Assembly (NCBI GenBank): GCA_022827165.1
Contig: JAJDTN010000227.1
Coordinates: 1-5,329, forward strand
Length of the DNA stretch: 5,329 nucleotides
From: Candidatus Latescibacterota bacterium
Lineage (GTDB): Bacteria; Latescibacterota; UBA2968; UBA8231
Direction of reading: 5' to 3'
Each line of letters opens with the position of its first letter. Within the stretch, counting starts at the first letter, position 1. The notes beneath the pieces were generated by a model that was not told the origin of the DNA, ran no database searches, and was given only the letters and a program-made list of their open reading frames with translations. Position numbers and translations under genes: made by a program. Shown here piece after piece: positions 1 to 5,329 of this stretch.

Positions 1-1311
1 CTGCTGCTGGCCTCGCCGGCCGCGGCGGACCTGACGATTCCCGGCAACATCCCCAGCCCGGAGGCGGTACGCGAGGTCGCCGAGGGCCGGCGCGCGACGG
101 CGAACGCCGCCTGGTGGGGGTTCGACGCCGAGGACGCCACCGGGGCGCTGCAGGCCGCCATCGACTCCGGCGCCCGGCGGGTCGTCGTGCCCAACATGGG
201 TTCCGACTGGATCGTCGGGCCGATCCGGCTGGCGGGACACCAGGAGCTGTTCCTGGAGCGCGGGGTCGTGGTCAGCGCCCGGCGCGGGGCGTTCCGCGGC
301 GGCGGCGACTGCCTCTTCCAGGCCACCGGCGTCGACGACGTGACGATCCGCGGGTACGGCGCCACGATCCGCATGCACAAGCAGGACTACATGGACTACA
401 CGAAGCGGGAGGTCTACCCCAAGGCGGAGTGGCGCATGACCCTCTCTTTGCGCGGGGTCCACAAGGCCCTCGTCGAGGGCCTGACGATCCGGGACAGCGG
501 CGGCGACGGCATCTACATCGACGGCGGCGGCGGCCGCGACCACAGCCGCGACATCACCATCCGCGACGTCGTCTGCGACAACCACTACCGGCAGGGGATC
601 AGCGTCATCAGCGTCGTCGGTCTCGCCGTGGAGGACAGCGAGTTCGCCAATACGTGGGGCACCCCGCCCTCGGCGGGCGTCGACATCGAGCCCGACCGGT
701 CCGACCAGAAGGCGCAGGAGATCGTCTTCCGCAACTGCCTCTTCCGGGACAACTACGGCGCCGGCATCCAGGTCTACCTGCGCTTCAACGAGCCGGACGC
801 TCAGGACGTGTCGATCCTCTTCGACCGCTGCCGGGTCACGAGCCGCCTGGGCTCCGGCCTCGTCTTCGGCGCCCTGAAGGCGGAGGGCCCCGGGGGCCTG
901 ATCGAGTTCCGCGACTGCGTCGTCGAGGACGTGGCCGGCGCCGGCGCCCACGTCTACGACAAGCATCCGGAGCGCGCCCGCGTGCGCTTCACCCGCACCC
1001 GCTGGATCGACGTGGGCACGGGCCTGGACAACGCCTTCGCCCGCGTCGACAGCGTTGAGAGCCGGGCGCCGCTGCTGATCTTCAACAGGCGCCCCGAGCT
1101 GATCACGCCGATCCACGGCGGCATCGACTTCGTCGACTGCGAGATCGTCGACGGCCGCGACCGGCCCTTCCTGTCGGCGCTCCAGAAGGAGCCGGCGGAG
1201 GGACTCTTCGACGTGACCGGCTCGATCCGGGTGCGCAACCCCCACGGCGCCCGCATGGACCTGCAGGACGCGCGGGACGGCGTGAGCCTGGAGGCGGTGC
1301 CGGTGGAGTAG
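1..1311 (+). CDS. Exported right-handed parallel beta-helix protein (pectate-lyase-like superfamily), 5' end outside window
   Basis: The reading frame is open from base 1 to the TAG at 1309-1311, giving 436 visible residues. The start codon lies upstream. The visible N-terminus LLLASPAAAD looks like the end of a signal peptide with cleavage after AAA, so the protein is probably exported. Residues 38-64 (WWGF, then ALQAAIDSGARRVVVP) match the opening of pectate-lyase-3-type folds, where a helix caps the solenoid. From about residue 85 to 415 short beta-strand turns repeat: VTIRGYGATI, ALVEGLTIRDSGGDGIYI, DITIRDVVCDN, GLAVEDSEF, IVFRNCLFRDNYGAGIQV, ILFDRCRV, IEFRDCVVED, IDFVDCEIVDG. These are typical PbH1 coils. 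A polar, tyrosine-rich insertion at about 124-145 interrupts the coils and may form a binding lobe. Members of this fold include polysaccharide lyases, hydrolases, epimerases and adhesins. I cannot assign a reaction. The internal GTG at 187 is not the start, because the conserved fold begins earlier. The gene is convergent with the GHL10 gene. Confidence 0.88.
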   Translation: MLLASPAAADLTIPGNIPSPEAVREVAEGRRATANAAWWGFDAEDATGALQAAIDSGARRVVVPNMGSDWIVGPIRLAGHQELFLERGVVVSARRGAFRGGGDCLFQATGVDDVTIRGYGATIRMHKQDYMDYTKREVYPKAEWRMTLSLRGVHKALVEGLTIRDSGGDGIYIDGGGGRDHSRDITIRDVVCDNHYRQGISVISVVGLAVEDSEFANTWGTPPSAGVDIEPDRSDQKAQEIVFRNCLFRDNYGAGIQVYLRFNEPDAQDVSILFDRCRVTSRLGSGLVFGALKAEGPGGLIEFRDCVVEDVAGAGAHVYDKHPERARVRFTRTRWIDVGTGLDNAFARVDSVESRAPLLIFNRRPELITPIHGGIDFVDCEIVDGRDRPFLSALQKEPAEGLFDVTGSIRVRNPHGARMDLQDARDGVSLEAVPVE

Positions 1312-1321
1312 CCCGGCGGGT

Positions 1322-3133
1322 CTACCGCGCCAGGGCCAGGACCCTCACCAGTCGGCGGTCCCCCACCTCCACCACCAGGTAGTAGACGCCGCTGGCTACG
1401 CGGCGGCCGGCGTCATCGGCGGCGTCCCACTCGAAGGCGTGCGCCCCGGGGCTGAGCCACTCGCCCTCGGCCAGGGTCCGCACCTTCTGCCCGAGCAGGT
1501 TGTAGATGCGCAGCGCCGCGGGAGCGGCTTCCCCCACGGTGAGGGCGATCCGCGTCGTCGTGTTGAAGGGGTTCGGGTAGACGGCAAGGCCATCCCTCGA
1601 GACCGCCGCCTCCATCGCGACATGCGTCACCGGGCCGCCGGAGCTGACCAGGGCGCTCGGTCCGCTCTCGCTGGAATTGCCGCCGACGGTCTGCACGAAG
1701 TAGTGGTGCGGCTCCGGCCCCTCGGGATGGTCCGCGAGGGCGGTCTCGCCGGTGACGGCCAGCAGGTTGCGCGCGTCGAGGGCCGCGGCTTCAGGGTCGG
1801 GCCTGATGGGTGACCGGACGCGGTAGACCGCGTAACGGCTGGCCTCCTCGACAGGGTGCCACGTCAACTCCACCTCCCTGGCCCCATTCGATGTCAGCTC
1901 CAATCCACCGGGTGCCGCGGGAGGCTCCGACGCCTTCCACGCCATGGGCGGCGTGAGGGCGGGGTGCCGGTACAAGTCCGTCTTCAGCACCTCGACGATC
2001 CCCTGGGAGTGGTGGTCCGTGATGTTCCTGGCTCGAAAGAACACGCTGCCCAGGATGGCCGGAGAATCGCGGTTGAACCGCACCTGCGCGGGGATCTCGT
2101 CAGCGGAGAGCAGCGTCCCGGAGTGAGTCAGGCTCTCCGCCCGGTAGAGCCCGTGCCCCGTGTAGAGGTGCCGGCCGCCGACCTGCTCCGCCCACCAGGA
2201 GGCCAGGCTGCCGTAGTCCTGGGGGCCGCCGAAGGGCCAGTAGAGCTGCGGCACGAGGTAGTCTACCGTCCCCGCCGCGAGCCAGGCCGTGGGGTCCGCG
2301 AAGATGACGTCGTACGCGTCGAGGCCGCGGATGCCCTCGGGCACGCCGTTCTTCCAGATGCCGAAGGGACTGACGCCGAACTTCAGGGCTGGCTTGAGGG
2401 CGCGCAGGCTGTCGGCGACCTGGGCGATGAAGAGGTCGACGTTGTCGCGGCGCCAGTCCGAGAGGCTGGTGAATCCCCGGCTCTCCGCCGCGAAGGTGGC
2501 CGCGTCCTCGGTGTCGATCTGGTTCGGGGGATAGGGGTAGAAGTAGTCGTCGAAGTGGATGCCGTCGATGTCGTAGCGGCGCGCCACGTCCATGACGACG
2601 CGGGTGACGAACTCCCGCACGGCGGCCCGGCCCGGGTCCAGAACGCGCAAATCGCCGAACTCCAGGACCCACTCCGGACGGGTCCGGGTCACGTGGTCCG
2701 CGGACGGCTCGTACGCGGAGCTCGCCTGGGCGCGGTAGGGGTTGAACCACGCGTGGATCTCCATGCCCCGCCGGTGGGCCTCCCGCACGGCGAAGGTCAG
2801 CGGGTCGTACCACGGGTCGGGCGCCGCGCCCTGCCGCCCCGTGAGCCAGTAGGACCACGGCTCCAGCGGCGAGTCGTACATGGCGTCGCATGCCGAGCGG
2901 ACCTGGAAGAACACGGCGTTGATGCCGGCGTCCCTGAGGCCGTCGAGCATCAGGCGCAGCTCGGCCTGCTGATCGGCGGGAGCCGCTGCCCTCGGCCAGT
3001 CCAGGTTGAAGACGGTGGCGACCCACGCCCCCCGGAACTCGTGCTTCGGCGGCTGCGCGGCCTGGGCCGGCGGTAGCGGGGCCGCCAGGGCCGAGCAGAG
3101 CGCGAGGACCAGCGGCAGGCGCACACGACTCAC
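1322..3133 (-). CDS. Secreted family-10-like glycosyl hydrolase (GHL10/DUF187, DigH-like) with FnIII and C-terminal sorting/FlgD-Ig-like domain
   Basis: This 603-residue protein starts at GTG (3131-3133) and ends at TAG. Residues 1-26 form a signal peptide (hydrophobic core LPLVLALCSALAAPL, cleavage after AQA). The Cys at 13 follows Leu, so it is not a good lipobox. Residues 32-345 are the GHL10 barrel: EFRGAWVATVFNLDWP (32-47), INAVFFQVRS (71-80), MEIHAWFNPYRA (124-135), DIDGIHFDDYFYPYP (188-202), FGVSPFGIW (252-260), VDYLVPQLYWP (290-300). Asp195 and Asp196 in the FDDY motif are candidate active-site acids. E. coli DigH (YddW), a member of this family, cleaves glycan strands of denuded peptidoglycan, so a cell-wall or extracellular glycan is a reasonable but unproven substrate. 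Residues 403-500 form a fibronectin III domain. Residues 515-603 (YPNPFN, LLGQKVRTL, SGVYYLVV) form a type A sorting-like / FlgD-Ig-like domain, suggesting surface or type IX-like export. No strong Shine-Dalgarno precedes the GTG. A second GTG at codon 4 is an alternative start. Confidence 0.93.
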   Translation of the reverse strand: MSRVRLPLVLALCSALAAPLPPAQAAQPPKHEFRGAWVATVFNLDWPRAAAPADQQAELRLMLDGLRDAGINAVFFQVRSACDAMYDSPLEPWSYWLTGRQGAAPDPWYDPLTFAVREAHRRGMEIHAWFNPYRAQASSAYEPSADHVTRTRPEWVLEFGDLRVLDPGRAAVREFVTRVVMDVARRYDIDGIHFDDYFYPYPPNQIDTEDAATFAAESRGFTSLSDWRRDNVDLFIAQVADSLRALKPALKFGVSPFGIWKNGVPEGIRGLDAYDVIFADPTAWLAAGTVDYLVPQLYWPFGGPQDYGSLASWWAEQVGGRHLYTGHGLYRAESLTHSGTLLSADEIPAQVRFNRDSPAILGSVFFRARNITDHHSQGIVEVLKTDLYRHPALTPPMAWKASEPPAAPGGLELTSNGAREVELTWHPVEEASRYAVYRVRSPIRPDPEAAALDARNLLAVTGETALADHPEGPEPHHYFVQTVGGNSSESGPSALVSSGGPVTHVAMEAAVSRDGLAVYPNPFNTTTRIALTVGEAAPAALRIYNLLGQKVRTLAEGEWLSPGAHAFEWDAADDAGRRVASGVYYLVVEVGDRRLVRVLALAR

Positions 3134-3200
3134 CAGGGGTGGCTCATCCGGAATGACTGTGGGGTAGGGTCCAGCACGGTCATCGACCGCGCCTGGCGGG
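3134..3200. other. 67-base intergenic gap between membrane-protein gene and GHL10 gene
   Basis: This gap contains no convincing promoter, terminator hairpin with U-run, or strong Shine-Dalgarno. The GHL10 GTG is preceded on the minus strand by GGATGAGCCACCCCTG, so the best purine run (GGATGAG) is weak. The lack of a terminator is compatible with read-through from the gene at 3201-3650. Confidence 0.4.
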
Positions 3201-3650
3201 TCAAGCGGTAGTTGTTCGTCGGGAAGGCCGGCTGCGAAGGGGCCGCGGCGGCGGTGTCGAGACGGGCCGGGGGCCGAAGAGGGCGCCTTCGATTCGCGCC
3301 ACCCGATCCGACACCCTGCCGAGGTCAGCGGACACGGTGCGCAGGTCGGCGGCCAGGCCGTCGATGCGGGCTTCCAGCCGGTCGAGGCGCCGGTCGAGGC
3401 GGGCTTCCAACTGGTCCATGCGGGTCGCCGGCTGGCCCATGCGGGTCTCCAGCCGGTCCATGCGGGTCTCTGGCTGGCCCATGAGAGTTCTCGGCCGGTC
3501 CACGCGGGTCTCCGGCTGGCCCCTGCGGGTTCCCAGCCGGTCGATGCGGCCGCCCAGGTCGGCGCGCAGGTCGCGCAACATCCAGCGCATCACTGCGGTC
3601 AGGGACACCACCACGCCCGTGCCAAAACCGATGTAGGGGAGCCAGTCCAT
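3201..3650 (-). CDS. Small single-pass membrane protein with heptad-repeat (coiled-coil) cytoplasmic domain
   Basis: This 149-residue protein starts at ATG (3648-3650) and ends at TGA (3201-3203). Residues 4-23 (LPYIGFGTGVVVSLTAV) form one hydrophobic segment. It is followed by RWMLRDLR, so by the positive-inside rule the N-terminus faces out and the rest lies in the cytoplasm. Residues 30-125 are heptads: ADLGGRI, DRLGTRR, GQPETRV, DRPRTLM, GQPETRM, DRLETRM, GQPATRM, DQLEARL, a four-residue DRRL stutter, DRLEARI, then regular heptads to ARIEGAL. Prolines at 46, 53, 60 and 74 occupy core d positions, so only the part after about residue 79 should form a good coiled coil. The tail (127-149) is rich in Pro, Arg and Thr. 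This frame is preferred over other open frames across the repeat because it alone has the membrane segment and a canonical coiled coil. It lies 31 bases after the gene at 3682-5329 and 67 before the GHL10 gene. I recognise no named family; a scaffold or oligomerising membrane anchor is an inference. Confidence 0.7.
   Translation of the reverse strand: MDWLPYIGFGTGVVVSLTAVMRWMLRDLRADLGGRIDRLGTRRGQPETRVDRPRTLMGQPETRMDRLETRMGQPATRMDQLEARLDRRLDRLEARIDGLAADLRTVSADLGRVSDRVARIEGALFGPRPVSTPPPRPLRSRPSRRTTTA
3363..3563 (-). repeat. Tandem array of 21-base repeats encoding heptads
   Basis: Nine 21-base units lie at 3363-3383, 3396-3416, 3417-3437, 3438-3458, 3459-3479, 3480-3500, 3501-3521, 3522-3542 and, more diverged, 3543-3563. 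A 12-base partial unit sits at 3384-3395. On the plus strand the common part of each unit is close to catgcgggtctcc, followed by either agccggtc or ggctggcc. The two endings alternate strictly from 3417 to 3542, giving a 42-base higher-order period. Because 21 is a multiple of three, gain or loss of a unit keeps the reading frame and adds or removes one heptad of the membrane protein. Confidence 0.92.
3512..3540. repeat. Inverted repeat inside the heptad array (potential hairpin)
   Basis: The octamer ccggctgg at 3512-3519 is the exact reverse complement of ccagccgg at 3533-3540, with a 13-base gap. The same octamer pair recurs at 3428-3435 and 3449-3456. The pairing arises because the two alternating unit types end in near-complementary sequences. 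It lies inside coding sequence and lacks a U-run, so I do not call it a terminator. It could promote slippage or a local RNA fold. Confidence 0.6.
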
Positions 3651-3681
3651 GCCACAAGGGTAGACCCCCCCTTCGAGAGGA

Positions 3682-5329
3682 TCAACCAGATCCTTGAACC
3701 GTGGATCCCGCCTTCAGCAGGTCGAGGCCGGCCCCGTAGGAAGGTGCATTCACGAAGCGCCGCAGGCCCGCCCGCAGCAGGACCCCGGCCTCCGGCGCCA
3801 ACTCCACCGCCAAGTGGCGCCCCCCCACCTCCCGGCTCTCCCCGCCCGCCTCCACTTGGGTGAACTCGTGCTCGCCGAAGGCGCCGGCCTGGACCAGCAC
3901 CCGGCGCGGCTCCCGCCCCGTGTTCACCAGCCGCAGGTCCACCGACTCCGCGCTGAGTCCCTCCACCAGGCAGGCCACATCAGGCGGCAGGCCCGGCCGG
4001 CGGCGGTCCAGGTCGAAGTGGCGCACCGTGGCGCGCAGGAGGCCGCCGTTGTACACGGTCTGGGGCGCGCCGGTGGTCACCTGGGTCAGCCCCTTGGTGA
4101 CCACCGGGTTCGGCGGCCACCGGTTCTCGCGCAGGAGGGTCTCGGGGTCCCGCTCCTCGGCGCGGATGCGCTCGAAGTGGCTCTCGCACCAGGCCAGCTC
4201 GGCGCCCAGGACGCGCTCCGGCCAGTCGGGGTTGCGGCCGTCGTAGTACTGGAAGCGGCCGCGCTCGGCCTGCTGGCTGCGGCGGTCGGGGAGGCTCTCC
4301 ACGTGGTTCCAGTCGCCGCCGGGGTCGCCCGCGCGCAGACGCTCGATCAGGCCGCGGTCGGCAGCGCTCATGGAGGCGTGGTAGAGGTGGGCGAACTCCA
4401 GCAGCCGCGGCGCCGCCCACTCGGTCCAGCCCTCCGGCCCCATGCGCTTGGGGAACTCCAGTTGGCCCTCGGCGCCGGTGCGCGCCCGCTCCAGCAGGGC
4501 CAGCAGGGGCCGGCGCAGCAGCTCCAGGTAGCCGCTGTCCCCGGACAGAAGCAGGGCGCACTCGGCGGCCACGGTGGGGCCGCCGAAGTTGATGTCCCCC
4601 GCCCACCGGCTGGTCCAGCCGTAGAGTCCGCCCCACCACTGGCCGCGGCGCTGCTCGCCGACGCGCCCCGTGGGACCGACGTTGTCGGGCAGCAGGCCGC
4701 CGTTGGCGTCGATGCGCTCGATCCAGGCCTGGGCGTAGTCGAGGACCCAGCGGCGGTAGCGGTCGTCGCCCGTGAACAGGAAGGCGTGGGTGACGAGGCC
4801 GGCGGCGGTGAGGTTGGTGGGCACGTCGCCGCCGAGGACGACGCGGTCGAAGAGGTCGAGGATGCGGCGGCGGCGCTCCGGGTCGGCGGACCAGTCCTCC
4901 TCCAGGTCGCCCACGAAGGGGTGGAGGGAGGCGCGCAGGGCGGGGCTCTCCGGGGCGCTGCGGTAGTGGGAGGTGAGGTAGGCCCGGGCGAGGCCGACGC
5001 GGTCCCGGGCGCTGGTCAGGGGACCGGCGCTCGACGGGAAGGGCGAGCGGAAGACGCGGTGGCCGGCGTCGTAGTTGCGCTCGTCGATCATGAGGTCGGC
5101 GAAGCGCACGGCCCTCTCGCGAAGGGCGGCCGAGTCCGGCGCGGCCAGGGCCAGCTCGTAGAGGGACTGGTTGCCCTCCCCCTGGTGGAACCACTCGAAG
5201 GGGACGGCGAGGTTGTAGTACTCGTCCGTGAGCTGGGCGACGTACTTCGGATGATCGCAGCCGGGGCCGGCGTCGTCGAAGAGGCGGGTGGTCGCTTCCC
5301 ACTCGCGGCGGGCGATGTCGCCCAGGTCG
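3682..5329 (-). CDS. Uncharacterised probable (alpha/alpha)-toroid protein with C-terminal beta-sandwich, putative polysaccharide-active; N-terminus outside window
   Basis: The frame is open from the right edge of the window to the TGA at 3682-3684, giving 548 visible residues. The start is outside. A GTG at 5107-5109 is not the start: the 73 codons upstream are good protein (NLAVPFEWFHQGEGNQSLYE and onward) in the same frame. Visible residues 1 to about 440 look helical, with repeated helix pairs around aromatic motifs: FEWFHQGEGNQS (about 41-52), TGDDRYRRWVLDYAQAWIER (186-205), GGLLPDNVGPTGRVGE (210-225), GQWWGGLYGW (229-238), TVYNGGLLRATVRHFDL (424-440). This resembles (alpha/alpha)-toroid lyases and hydrolases. 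Residues of about 456-533 (VDLRLVNTGREPRRVLVQAGAFGEHEFT, then RFVNAPSY) look like a beta-sandwich. I cannot match it to a named CAZy family or point to catalytic residues with confidence. Whether it has a signal peptide cannot be seen. It probably heads a unit with the two minus-strand genes downstream. Confidence 0.8.
   Translation of the reverse strand, partial: DLGDIARREWEATTRLFDDAGPGCDHPKYVAQLTDEYYNLAVPFEWFHQGEGNQSLYELALAAPDSAALRERAVRFADLMIDERNYDAGHRVFRSPFPSSAGPLTSARDRVGLARAYLTSHYRSAPESPALRASLHPFVGDLEEDWSADPERRRRILDLFDRVVLGGDVPTNLTAAGLVTHAFLFTGDDRYRRWVLDYAQAWIERIDANGGLLPDNVGPTGRVGEQRRGQWWGGLYGWTSRWAGDINFGGPTVAAECALLLSGDSGYLELLRRPLLALLERARTGAEGQLEFPKRMGPEGWTEWAAPRLLEFAHLYHASMSAADRGLIERLRAGDPGGDWNHVESLPDRRSQQAERGRFQYYDGRNPDWPERVLGAELAWCESHFERIRAEERDPETLLRENRWPPNPVVTKGLTQVTTGAPQTVYNGGLLRATVRHFDLDRRRPGLPPDVACLVEGLSAESVDLRLVNTGREPRRVLVQAGAFGEHEFTQVEAGGESREVGGRHLAVELAPEAGVLLRAGLRRFVNAPSYGAGLDLLKAGSTVQGSG

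Noticed and set aside
114..1058. Plus-strand 314-codon frame overlapping the beta-helix gene
   Set aside because: It is Arg/Gly-rich shadow sequence. The other frame carries the PbH1 repeats.
1308..1324. Near-palindrome tagcccggcgggtcta at the convergent junction, considered as a bidirectional terminator
   Set aside because: Pairing is interrupted by mismatches, the central stem is two to three pairs, and there is no T-tract on either side.
1856..3076. Long plus-strand open frame (406 codons) opposite the GHL10 gene
   Set aside because: High GC makes antisense frames long. The translation is Arg/Gly/Val-rich with no recognisable motif, while the minus strand encodes a clear GHL10 protein.
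3130..3147. Five-codon minus-strand mini-ORF (MSHPW) whose TGA overlaps the GHL10 GTG start as GTGA
   Set aside because: The overlap resembles translational coupling, but no Shine-Dalgarno precedes the mini-ORF and a chance six-codon frame is likely. It cannot be supported without conservation data.
3337..3636. Plus-strand open frame across the repeat (repeats of MRVSSRS / MRVSGWP)
   Set aside because: A 21-base repeat without stops stays open in every frame. The translation is Arg/Ser-rich low complexity with no domain.
3325..3657. A second open frame on the minus strand across the repeat, with Gly-Pro-rich, collagen-looking sequence (GPAGDPHGPAGDPHGP)
   Set aside because: The periodicity is seven, not the Gly-X-Y triplet of collagen. 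It is the frame-shifted reading of the 21-base repeats, starts at a TTG, and lacks the membrane segment and canonical coiled coil of the 3201-3650 frame.
3651..3681. G-run and short inverted repeat (GGGTCTACCC on the minus strand) between the toroid-like gene and the membrane-protein gene, considered as a terminator
   Set aside because: The stem is only about four base pairs with a two-base loop and no U-run follows, so termination is not supported.
3980..5302. Long minus-strand open frame overlapping the toroid-like gene in another frame
   Set aside because: The translation is dominated by Arg, Pro and Gly, typical of an out-of-frame GC-rich shadow. The 3682-5329 frame has balanced composition and structured motifs.

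Overview
The window is very GC-rich bacterial chromosome with four protein-coding genes packed tightly together. I see no RNA gene, CRISPR array, insertion sequence or obvious phage gene. Two genes run off the window edges. The best taxonomic clue is the C-terminus of the gene at 1322-3133: a YPNPFN...LLGQKVRTL...SGVYYLVV module. This FlgD-Ig-like / type A sorting-like tail is typical of secreted proteins in the Fibrobacteres-Chlorobi-Bacteroidetes superphylum and allied candidate phyla. With the high GC it suggests an uncultured lineage such as Eisenbacteria, Krumholzibacteriota or Latescibacterota. That placement is an inference.

Layout. Positions 1-1311 (+) hold the 3' part of an exported right-handed parallel beta-helix protein of the pectate-lyase-like superfamily. 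After a 10-base gap, three genes follow on the minus strand. Read in transcription order (right to left) they are: 3682-5329, the C-terminal 548 residues of a large helical protein that I cannot assign to a named family but which looks like an (alpha/alpha)-toroid followed by a beta-sandwich, as in many polysaccharide lyases and hydrolases; 3201-3650, a 149-residue single-pass membrane protein with a heptad-repeat cytoplasmic domain; and 1322-3133, a secreted family-10-like glycosyl hydrolase (GHL10/DUF187, DigH-like) with a fibronectin III domain and the sorting-like tail. The spacings of 31 and 67 bases allow one transcript for the three minus-strand genes.

How they may work together. The beta-helix, GHL10 and toroid-like proteins all resemble polysaccharide-active proteins, and the first two carry visible export signals. 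The region therefore reads as a small carbohydrate- or cell-wall-processing neighbourhood, but no substrate can be named from sequence.

The most unusual DNA structure is an in-frame array of 21-base repeats (about 3363-3563) inside the small membrane-protein gene. Each unit encodes one heptad. Two unit types alternate (DRLETRM-like and GQPETRM-like), which puts prolines into what should be a coiled-coil core.
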